Positions 1-10,300 of a DNA stretch of 64,000 nt are shown here, in pieces. The DNA is taken from the NCBI RefSeq assembly GCF_001649575.2, contig NC_051441.1, forward strand, positions 15,100,562 through 15,164,561, read 5' to 3'. Each line of letters begins with the position of its first letter. Positions within the stretch are counted from its first letter, which is position 1. A model generated the notes under the pieces. It ran no database searches. It was not told the origin of the DNA and was given only the letters and a program-made list of their open reading frames with translations. The position numbers and the translations under genes were made by a program. Source of the stretch: Kryptolebias marmoratus (lineage: Eukaryota; Chordata; Actinopteri; Cyprinodontiformes; Rivulidae).

Positions 1-1080
1 AAACGAAATAAACATTTGAAATATATGAGTTTGTATGTAATGTATGAATATAATATACAAGTTTCACTTTTTAAATGGAATTACTGAAATCAATCTACTT
101 TTTCATGATATTCTAATTTTATGACCAGCACCTGTAATGTTGATTAGCTGTTAAGAGTGGACATTGCAACTGGACAATAAAAATCTGAACCAGTCACATT
201 GAGAATTTAAATATTTTTTATTAAAATAGTCATCAATACCAAAATTATTTATAAAAAGAAAAAAAAAGTACATGTTTTGCAGTATATCAAACACCAGCAT
301 CAAATTACCAACATAAAATAGCTTTTTGGGTTTGTTTGTTTTGGGGTTTTTTTTCATTTTCTTAAGTGAAAATAGTCTAATTTCTTTTGGGTTTGGACAT
401 TTACACTGAGATGGGAGCTGCTAGAGAGAACACTCTTTTATAACCGTATAAGCTTTATGAGATATCACAGGTCTTGACTGCTGCTTTCCTGAATGTGTAA
501 ATCTTTGCTTTCAGTTTGGACAGCTGATGTGGCTCCTCTGTATTTCTCTGTGTTTAGTCTGATGCTGTTCATTATGCTGTATTTAAAACCTTAAAGAACA
601 ATAATCTGTTCTCCCCAACTCACTGCTTTGCTACTGAACTCTTCATTCTTGATTAAACTTTGTACTTTTCCATGTGCTGACATGACAGCAACTCCGTCTC
701 ATGAAACTCTGCTCACCAGTGGAGAGACTCGGGCGCAGCATGCACACAGAGGCCCGTGAAAGCGCAGCAAAAGCCAGTGTCTAAACAAAAGCAGTGATCT
801 TGGATTTGCATGCAGAATGATTTCTGATTTTTCATTGACCAGATGGAGACGGCTAACGGGACGGGTGTGGCCCGCAGATGCCCGTGTGTGGTCTGGACTA
901 TTTGTTTTATTACTGAAGAAAATGGCACGAGTTACTTTACAAAGACAGAAAATCAGCCAATTGTCCTGAAGTGAAGTTCTGTGGAAAGATTAGAAAAAAA
1001 TAAAATCTTACATGTTGTAGATAGCTCTTTGAATAACCTCAGTTTGGAGAAATAAAGTTTATTTTAATCAGATGGATGAG
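1..1080. other. Intergenic, AT-rich, no gene seen
   Basis: AT-rich sequence with short open frames only. None has recognisable protein similarity, flanking splice signals or codon structure. No RNA gene or repeat family was recognised here. Confidence 0.5.
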
Positions 1081-1109
1081 CAAACAGTTCTGAGTGGGGC
1101 CATTATATA

Positions 1110-1390
1110 TAGTTATTTAGGGGGTAGCAGCAGCTAGCTGTAGCACTTCCTGCAAGAATGTTCAATTTCTGCCAGAATAACTGTGTAAGCCAGTACTGAC
1201 AGTGGTGTAAAGGTTGATAAAATAGTGTTTGCACAAATCACAATAAAATTTTTAGGATCAAAGTTTTGGTCTTCTTGAGGTCCAGTCACAATTAAACTTG
1301 TTTTCTCTCAGGCAAGGTCATTCAAAGTGCTATCTACAGCAGGTAAGATGCTAATTGTCCATAACCATTCCACAGAACTCCCCTTCAAAG
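1110..1390 (+). repeat. End fragment of the foldback/MITE family (family A)
   Basis: The stretch shares the words agctagctgtagcac, ttccagcag-like and gtgtaaaggtt with the copy at 8700-8850. It ends with the family terminus caggtaagat..taattgtccata (1340-1363) followed by the subterminal word ccattccacagaa. The same order of blocks is seen at 8700-8982, so this is the right half of one element. Confidence 0.6.
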
Positions 1391-3080
1391 TACTTATCCA
1401 TCTGTCCTCCACCTTTTATCTCACTGTTCCTCTGTCTGCCTGTATGTTTCGTGTGTTGACTGCGAAGACAGCCCTGATCAATATTATCACCCTGGTGGTT
1501 TCATTATAAATCATTTTAATCAACGTAATGAGTCATGAGAGACAATGAAATGTTGTCACCCACTGTAGAAATGCCAATTAAGTCAACTGCAAATGTCAAC
1601 CTCATTGTGGGATCAGTGGGAAAGTCACTGGAGCTGCACTGGGATTCACAGGGAACTACATCTTGTGCCAAAATGTTAAAGCAATTAAGTCTAGACTAAT
1701 GTGGTAGACAGCTGACATTTACATCATAGGTGCATCCTGCCCAAGATGACTACAAATCAAACTTTCCCTTCATCGTATTACGGTAGTCTAGTGTTTATGA
1801 ATTACCTTGAACTCGGAGACCCTTCGCATCATATCAGCGGCCGGCTGGTTGGACGAGTTATATGGAAAAGAGACACTTCTGCTTTCTGAGAAGGACAAAC
1901 TGTGAGTAAGGAGCACTCTCAGGCTCATCCGCGCACACGTGTGAGTGCCTGTTTCTTTATCCTTTGAGTGGAGCAACACTTTGGGCGTTTGAAGTGTGAA
2001 AAAAAAACAACTTGGAGGTTTGAACGTTGTTCAAGCAGAAGGATGACACTGAGAGTGAAAGGTGGAGGACTGGAAGGGTCAAACTAGGACATGCTGAAAG
2101 CTGGAGAGACTAAAAGATGAAGGGATGGACAGGGAATAAAACACTTAACATTGTCCCAAATTTGAGAATCAGGCCTGAGCAACATGCAGAAAAAACACGA
2201 CATTTAATTCACACATTAAAAAAGGCAATTTGTTTTGGTTTTTTTCAGGGTTGCAGAAATAGGTGTGGAAAAAAATGTCTGTATGGCACCACCTTTTGTG
2301 ACAGATCTTCCAAATAAATGGGAAATTTCATACACGTTTAACAGATCATGATGTACAAATAAATCTGTTAAAAGTTTGGTCAAAATCAAACAGGAAGTCC
2401 GCCATTTTGGATTAAAGATACTGTTTGTTAGGATTCCAGCCTGCTCTAGTTTTTCCCCCCTTCTTTTTCCATCTGTCTCTTTTTCTCTAGGTGGAGCTGT
2501 GGGCTAGCTGGAGCTCTGTTTGGCACTTCTGAGTGCCGGCCCACTTCCTGGTTCAGTTGTCGCACCTAAGGCTCATGATCTCGTCATCTCCTCAGCATTT
2601 AAGATCAGCACAGACCATCATCGAAACGTCAGAGTTGTGAGCTTTGTGGACTTCTGAGTGCTTTTCTCAAAGACCCTAACGACCCTCAGGTGGGAGGGGA
2701 GTGGGATTCATCTATGTGTGAATTTAGCTCTCATAAACAGAGCATCTCATGCAGTTTAAAGCTTGGAACGCCACACTTTCCAGTTTTAAAATCGATAGCT
2801 TTTCGAATGGGAAGCAAAACGTCTTCATCTACAGGAAAAAAAGTGCAGTTGATTTGTTTTTTCAAACTTTTGATATCTTAAAAACCTCAAAGCACAGTGT
2901 TATTCCAGCAAGACACTTGGCTCTTGGACTGGAGGCCTACTGGTTCTTAGAGTACAGTTTGGTACGCTGGTGTGGTTTAGTACACCTATGATGATTTGTA
3001 TATCCTTTTATTTTGGTCTTTTTTTTCATTTTTTTATATTGTACCAACTGTTTTTAGATACGCTTTTATCACAAACTCAA
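1391..3080. other. Intergenic, no gene seen
   Basis: Mixed-composition DNA with several pyrimidine tracts (around 2450-2490). Short open frames are not supported by similarity or splice context. Nothing else is recognised. Confidence 0.4.
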
Positions 3081-3084
3081 GATA

Positions 3085-3235
3085 ACCACCACAGCTAATC
3101 AACTAGCAAACACAAAAATGGTGTTGACTTCATCGATTTTACAGATATTGGGCTACAATTTGGTGTGGCAGTAGCTGACAGTCATCACCACACATACTTT
3201 GACTGCTGATAGATCACGTGAGACGCATTCCTATT
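3085..3235 (+). repeat. Family A repeat, internal fragment
   Basis: It contains the family words ccacagctaatcaa, ttttacagatattg, tttggtgtggcagtagctga and cagtcatc in the same order as the copies at 8480, 16090 and 38280. Diverged and truncated. Confidence 0.6.
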
Positions 3236-3239
3236 AGGA

Positions 3240-3420
3240 TAATATGATAATGTAGTTTCTATGGGGCGCATTCACTTGTTGACTCGAAAAAGGTGCTTTG
3301 CGAGGACACAAAAAATAGCTTATTTTCATGCTAAAACAACTTTGTTAATCTATGTCTGTATATGATTGCTGCTTTGCGCCACAAACCCAGTGCTGTTATG
3401 TATCTACTGCGTGCCACCGT
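3240..3420 (+). repeat. Dispersed repeat D, copy 1
   Basis: Matches 6160-6400 in order: gataatgtagttt, cacttgttgactcgaaa, ggtgctttgcgagga, tttgttaatctatg, ctgtatatgattgct and acccagtgct. No coding capacity is evident. The family is not recognised. Confidence 0.6.
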
Positions 3421-4374
3421 TCAAACAAGGACTATCTGGAGGAAGAGATTTTTAACTTTTTCCTGGAAAGAGAAAACAAAACAAAAATAAATTGCATGCT
3501 ATGTCTTTTCTAGGTTCTGCAAAGTGTCTTGTGAGGATTTCTAATTAAGTAATTCTCTTATAATGTCATTTTACATTTTCTCCATTCTCTACATACAGCA
3601 CATTTCCTCTTCTGTCACATACCAGCGAGTATATTCAGTGTCTTGACCAAGGACACCATAAATTCTTACAATAAATCTACTGATCCTTTATTTCACAGAA
3701 GATTTCCATATTCATACTACAGTGAAACGTGCTCCCGTTTCAGCACGTCATATTCCACTATTTAAAGATGCAGAAGCGCAGATAAATGCACACAAAATTG
3801 AGGCTGTAATTGTTTCCGAGCAGCTCTTTGATGGCTGATTTACTGAACATACATATACTCTATCATGTCACGATAAGCTTAACATCAGTTTAAAGGCAGC
3901 AGCTGGTTCCCTTTCATCCTCTCCCTCACTTTTTCCTTCTGCATCTTTTCATCCACCCACTGCTCTCACAATGGTGCACTAAGCTAGGGAAGATAGGGCA
4001 AATCCCTCCTCTGAGCGGAGCAGGCAGAAAGCAACAGACTGAGAGCAGAACAGTCTTCTCGCATGTGTCCTTCCTATCTCTTCGTTTATCTAAAGCCAGC
4101 CAATCAGCATGCAGTCAGTTTCTTTGATGTTTGTGTATGTGGTGTCCCCCACCAACATGGGATGATGTTGTCGCAGTTTCCTCAGCTAACGCCCCTTATC
4201 AGCTTTCTGAAGGCGTACGTTAGCATCTGTGCTTTTAGGTCTGATGGCAGCTGACTGGTTTTCCGTCCGTGCTCATCTTCTCGATCATCAGCACATCGCT
4301 CACCTGGCTTATATTAAACCTTTCTGACTGAAGTCAGTTTGTACAACTTTGAAGCGCCCAGCCCTTCTCAGTTA

Positions 4375-4435
4375 TCCCAGTTATCAGTGGTGCTCCCCAG
4401 GGCTCAGTCCTGGGGACCATGCTGTTTATAAAAAA
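4375..4435 (+). repeat. LINE reverse-transcriptase relic
   Basis: Translation of ggtgctccccagggctcagt and the following bases reads GAPQGSVLG, followed by TMLFI. This is the conserved block of non-LTR retrotransposon reverse transcriptases (typical form GVPQGSVLGPLLF). No long frame remains, so it is a dead fragment. It may belong with the LINE 3' relic at 5050-5350. Confidence 0.6.
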
Positions 4436-5049
4436 AAATTAATATTATTTACCCTGTCTAGAGTATATTTTCAGGAAACACAATACTGAATGTCATTAAT
4501 ACACCAATGACAACCTGTTTACTTGACTATTATTCATTTCCTTATTCCTGTTTGACTGTTTCGGAAAAAAATGAGAACTTTTTAATCCGGCTGCTCTCTC
4601 TAGGGATCGCCACAGTAGATCATCTGCCTTGATATTTATTCTGTTGTATTCTCTCTTGATTTTGTTGACTTTCATTCGCCTTCTCTCATAAGTATTGCTC
4701 CACCTCTCTGAGTTCTCTCCACCTGCTCCCTACTCTCACTACAGATGTTTTCTTGCTAACATTATAGTCCATGGAGACCCCTGCCTGATCTCATCTGTCA
4801 GCCTGTTCATCTTTATTGATTGATCATTGATTCTTTTTCTTGTTTGCTGCAAATCCACCCTCTCCAAATGTCCTGGTTTCTTGTGTATCTTTGATTATTT
4901 TATATTTTGACCCTCTTCTCATATCATACTTGATAGCACACTTTCTTTTGTAAGACATATCACTAATTCAGCTTACTCAACTACTTTTGTTGATAGTTTA
5001 CAGCCAACTTGATATTTCTCATATTTATTACTGCAGTTTTCTTATCTTT

Positions 5050-5350
5050 GGTCAACCCCGCAAATATGCTCATAAACTTCAGTTTGTCCAGAACTTTACT
5101 TCCCGCACAGAACCCTAATCCACCGAAAACACCATAACAACTTCACTGGCTTCCTGTCCGCCATCACACTGAAATTAATCATCTCCTCCTCACTTTCATC
5201 TCCCCCATACCTCTCTGAAATGTTCCAGGCTTACACGCTCCAACCCTCTCCCTCTTCCCAGCTTTTTTTTATCTGCCATCCTGACCACAGTGGCTTCAGA
5301 GCCTTCAGTTGTATTGCCCCACCTCTGAAATTCTGTTCTTTTCTCCATTA
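5050..5350 (+). repeat. L2-type LINE 3' fragment
   Basis: The word series cagtttgtccagaac, ttcactggcttcctgtc, catacctctctgaaa, tacacgctccaaccctctcc, cttcagttgtattgcccc and ctgaaattctgttctttt follows the C-terminal coding part of teleost L2-like LINEs (HWLPV..YLSE..PTRSLRS..AFS..AP.LWN). Reading frames are broken by substitutions and indels. Confidence 0.55.
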
Positions 5351-5888
5351 AAACTTCACTCAAAACTTACATTTTTACATATTTGGACATGAAAGGCAGC
5401 TGCATTTTCAAAGAATTTGAGGCCTTTTTAAATTATTATGATTTTTTTTCCCCCCAGGTACTTACAAATAACCTAACATGCATGCTAATGCATTTCAATT
5501 CCACGTATATTGAAGACTATTTGACTTTCCAAAATACTGACTGAAATTTTTAAGAGATAAGATAATACATTGTTTTAATATTGAAATTGTTATGTTCCTA
5601 ATTCAAAAACTTTAAATTTAACTATCACGATATTACCAAAAACATAGTGATGACAGCAACTCGTGTTCAGATTATCTAAATTGAATACATCTGATTGTGA
5701 TTGTAAAGCAATTACGCTCAGTAAATATATAAAAATAGGTATTATATTGTCAGCAATAAAATTCTACATTTCTTATTGCGAAACAGTAACTTTGCATGCT
5801 CTATCTTGGCAACGTGGTCCTAAAATTGTCCCCCAAAAAAAATAAGTCCGATTATTGTAGCACAATGTAGTCATTCGTTGTGTTTTGT

Positions 5889-5901
5889 CGCCCCCTAGTG
5901 G
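5889..5901 (-). promoter_or_regulatory. CTCF-consensus-like motif upstream of RBBP6
   Basis: The minus strand reads CCACTAGGGGGCG. This fits the vertebrate CTCF core consensus CCASYAGRKGGCR at every position by eye. It lies about 1.3 kb upstream of the RBBP6 start codon. Binding is an inference from the motif only. Confidence 0.45.
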
Positions 5902-6159
5902 ATCAACCCGGTTGTACACTAACATTACTAAATAACGGTTTCCTTTTAAATGATATTCTTTTGTCAAGTGACATCAAATTATATTGTGATTTATTTGTTT
6001 GTTTATTTCTTTTTTAATGTGTATTTCTTTGCGAGAGTTTTTATTTTTCTCTTTTTTTCAGTTTGCTCGAAAGTGACTTGGGCTGGCATTTCCGTGCATT
6101 TTACAATGTAAACGTTCGAAACACAGAAATTCCTGACAGAAAAACCTCAAACTTGAACG

Positions 6160-6400
6160 TGATAATGTAGTTTTATGGTGCATTTTGTGCGATGTTCGCA
6201 TTAAATCCACTTGTTGAGTCGAAACAGGTGCACTGCGAGGAGGCAAAATGATGCCTTCAAGGACGGTAGGGGAAAAAAACGCGACACTGAAACGTGAAAA
6301 TAGGTGATTTTTGCTCGAAATGAAGCCTGCATAAATTTGTTAATCTATGCCTGTATACGATTGCTACTTTTTGTCATAAAACCAGCATTTACTTCCTATT
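6160..6400 (+). repeat. Dispersed repeat D, copy 2
   Basis: Second copy of the block at 3240-3420, with the same word order (gataatgtagttt, cacttgttgagtcgaaa, ggtgcactgcgagga, tttgttaatctatg, ctgtatacgattgct, accagca). Diverged by substitutions and small indels. Confidence 0.6.
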
Positions 6401-6779
6401 TATAATTTATATTTCTGGGCGAAACTGCGGACAAACATTGTAAATGACAAATGTCAGGAGGACAGGTACCAAGAAAATGACTCTTTTTGTTTATTTGTAA
6501 CTCGGAATAGTGGAGTATTTGTAGTTTGTGCTCAGTTTTTGAAGCGATAACACAGGGATTGAATTGATATGCTTTTTTTTATTATCTTAAACAAATTACT
6601 GTCCTTGGCGCAATGAAAAACACGGATTTACATGTTCACTAGTGGCAAACACTTGTTCTCGCAGCTAGCAAACCTTGACTAAATAACATTTTATACGTAT
6701 AATATCAGTGATAAGAGTTTTAATTAAAAAATGCATGACTATATAAGTGTTTCTGTTGTTTAGGCAAGGCGATAACTTC

Positions 6780-7200
6780 CCTGATGTAGAACGGGAGTAA
6801 ATGCGCGAGCATGAGCGGAGGGGGACGTGAACGCAGCGCGGGAGGGGCGCGTGCACTGTGCTGACGAGCCGTTGCTTGTGGAAACAGCTGGTGGTTTCTG
6901 TCAGCCGACTCCTCGGATTGAAAGCGGCGTTACCGCGAATAAAAGTTAAAATTAGACTCGAAACGGGCCGAGCGCGCTCCGAGCCGAGCCCGCGCTCGTG
7001 TTCCGACCGAAACCGGGACATGTCATCGTGCGGACGCCACTTTTGTCAGCCGACTTTTAGCTTGTTGTTAGCGGCGGACCACCGAGCGAGCGACGCTTTT
7101 CCGCCGCAGCCCGGCTGCTAACGTCAGCTAGTTTTCTCGCCTGCCGCCGAAGCGCCGCCCGTCAGTCTAGAACCGGGCTTGTCGGTCGCTTCGCTCAAAC
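6780..7200 (+). promoter_or_regulatory. rbbp6: CpG-rich RBBP6 promoter and 5' UTR
   Basis: CpG density and G+C rise sharply from about 6780 and fall after exon 1, the pattern of a vertebrate CpG-island promoter of a housekeeping gene. No TATA box is seen at a convincing distance, and the transcription start cannot be fixed. An upstream ATG at 7020 opens a 33-codon frame closed by TAA at 7119-7121. If transcribed, it is a uORF ending 79 bases before the main start. Confidence 0.65.
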
Positions 7201-7366
7201 ATGACTCACATCCATTACAAATTCTCGTCCAAACTCAGCTACGACACGGTGGTGTTTGACGGCCCGCACATCACGCGCGGCGACCTGAAGAGGCAGATTA
7301 TGAGCCGGGAGAAGCTCCGAGCCGGAGACTGCGACCTGCAGATCACAAACGCGCAAACCAAAGAAG
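7201..7366 (+). CDS. rbbp6: RBBP6 exon 1, start of DWNN domain
   Basis: Begins MTHIHYKFSSKLSYDTVVFD and contains CDLQITNAQTKE, nearly identical to the human DWNN (ubiquitin-like) N-terminus. Fifty-five codons plus one base; donor gtaaat at 7367. The open frame starts at this ATG and the preceding sequence carries no in-frame extension with similarity. Confidence 0.93.
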
Positions 7367-10300
7367 GTAAATAACCGAGCGTGTGTCACAGAAACTTATT
7401 TATGCGCCTTCCACCCTTTTTTTTTTTTTTTTTTTGCAGCTAAATGGCAGGTTGTTGGAGAACACGTGGTGCGGCTTTGACAGCTGGTTCAGAGTCACCC
7501 CCCTCTCTTTTCAGGTCCAGAAAAAGTCAAACCAGGACAACAAAAGGGGCTCTGGATGAATGGGCCACATTCCTGCTGGATCGGCTGGGTGTTTGTGCAC
7601 AGATCTAGGTTAAAGATAGCAAACTTTAAAAAAAAGGGGGGGTGAGATAAAACCACACATGCACACAAATCAAGGTAAACCCCACAAGAAGGAGGACACC
7701 AGGAGCCAAATCCCAGCTGACAAAGGAGGAGAAAGAGGGCCATGGTTATCACCTTTCAGGCATGAATGAGCGTCAGGTCAGCAATCCAGTGGAGGAGGTT
7801 TGAAATCCACCACAAGCTAATGACTTTCTCGGAAAACACTGCCAGGAAACACCCTTTTTCGATTTAGAGATTAGACACTAACAGAGACGGAGGAGGAGGA
7901 GGCCGTTCATCAGAAGAAACCCCACAAGTTGACCAAGAGTGCTGTGGAAACCCCAGGATGCTGCTTTATCTGCTTCCCTGAATGCTGCTCTTGTTTTCAG
8001 AGTTGCAACATGATTTTAGCAAAGACCTGTAAGCAGCTCGGGTCGACGGATCACCAGTTTCATGGGAGATAAAATGTTTAAAACGTCATGGGCGAAATTG
8101 TCTTTTTCGGTCCTCTTTCTTGTGGCCGTCACCAATGGAGAACTTAATATTCCACGCCTTTTCTGAAACGGGTTGATGTGGAAAGGCTATGAACAGTTAA
8201 TATCTTACCTGTCTTACCTGATGTCTCAGTTTGGACCACGGTGGATCGCTCTAGTCTTTAAACAACTCCAATTCTTAGCATTTCAAACAAGCCTTTACAC
8301 GGCCTTCACATTATTATTGTCTGCCGCTAAAAGGTGAAAGTTCGTCTGTGTTTGTTCATTTGTCTGTTAGCAAAATACCTCATGAACCAGCTGCATCTGA
8401 TTAACTTAAGAGGTCAACCCAATTCAAGATGGCTGCTGCAAAGCAAGCCTGGCATAAATATCTAACATAACATAACATAAATATCTATAACTTTGTCAGT
8501 TTTAGAGCCATTGAGCTATATTTCGGTGTGGTGGCAGCTGAGAGTCGCCTTCAACAGACACTTTGAGAGCGAACAGACCACGCGACCGCTCTCATGAGAT
8601 TTTCAAGGCCAAAATGGCTGCTACTCCATACTGCTCGTTGGTGGTATGAGATGCGGGTGATATGCATTCCTTTACGGAATGGTAGGCCTTTCAATTTACG
8701 TCCAATTCTGGTGGCGACAGCTAGCTGTAGCACCTCTAGTGCAGCCTGGGGCACTTCCAGCAGGAATTTCATCAAATTTCTGCTTAACTAATAGTGTAAT
8801 ACTAACCTGACAGCGGCGTAAAGGTTTATATAATAATGTTTACATGAACTGTAAGATTTTAAGGACTGGAGCTGTTTTAAGATGACAGCAATCCACTTTG
8901 GTCTTAGCTGCGTTCGCTCTTCAGGACTGTAGGAGGTTGTTCAAAGTGCAATCTTCGACAGGTAAGATATTAGTTGTTTTTCACAAAACTAAAGCCAGCA
9001 GAAATGATCCGATTCTAGCCATAACTCGACTTGAGACGTTAACTCATTATCCGAGATTTCTCTGCGTGCCTCAGGATGGTGTTCTGAGTCATTAATATGA
9101 GTAAGCAAAACTTCAGCGTCTCAACTTTGGTATTCTTCCTCTCCTCAGAGTACACGGACGATGAGGGTCTCATCCCCAAAGGCTCCTCTGTCATCGTCAG
9201 GAGAATCCCCATCATCGGAGGCAAGTCCGGCTCGAGTAGCAAGACCAACAAGACGTAAGTGGGTGCTTTTCGGGGTTTTTTGACACTTAAATCCAACACT
9301 GTTATTAGTGCCGATCTCCCTGCAATGGTAGCCGACACCCAGCCTGAGCAAACGGAGACCTGGCACCTGGAGGTCTGCCATCGGGATGACTAACAAACAC
9401 TTTTCAGGAAATAAGCCAGGGGTTATCATCTGCCTTAGATGCAGCAGAGAATGGTTGAATATAGTCATGACGGAAAATATAGGTGCAGATAATTGATGAA
9501 ATTTGTTAGTTTTCTTAATATAAGCGTATGCTGTAGCTAATAAAAGGGATCAGTGGATTCAGGCAGTAGCTGTATCAAAGGCGAAGAGGTAAAAAAGGAT
9601 ATTTTATGCACTTCTTGGTGCTTAAAGGGATAGTACACGTGAATTATTCACTGAAAATGTTATGAACAACTAATATCTTACCTGTTTGGAGAAACAGAAT
9701 CTGATTCTGACCAGATCGATGAGCTGATGGCTGGTCCTGGTGGGTCCAAGACCAAAGTGGATTTTTGCCATCTTAAACTCCAACCTCAAACATTTCAAAC
9801 TGGTTCACATTGACGCTATTTTATTAACATTTACTTCCCTGTAGAGATTGTAGCCGCAGGTGCTACAGCTAGCAGCTGCTGTTGTTTGTGCTGGAAAACA
9901 ACCACAGAACTCTTTGTAATCCCAAATTTCTGGTGAGATTTGGGAGGTTGGAGTTGTTTTAAGATGGCAGTATTCCATTTTGGTCTTGGGCTAAGTGTTA
10001 GCTCAACAATCAGGACAGAACTGAACTCTGATTCTCCAAACTGAGCTCATTCATAAAGCTATCTGCAACAGGTAAGATATTAATTGTTCATACCCTTTCC
10101 ACCGAATCCCACTTCAAAGGATCTAATTTATCACTTTATTATTGGCCACAGGCTCCTACTAATTCATGTTGTATTACTGAAGCACCTAATTTAAAGGAGT
10201 ACTTCCTATATTTATCTTACATCAGCAAAGGTGAAATGGTGATAATGTTTTTACTTGTGTGTCTGTAGTGTTAGTAAAATATCTCCTGATCAACTGGACA

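Noticed and set aside
6665..7021. 118-codon minus-strand frame in the RBBP6 promoter
   Set aside because: GC-rich promoter sequence is open by chance; no similarity, and the translation runs into AT-rich sequence without coding character.
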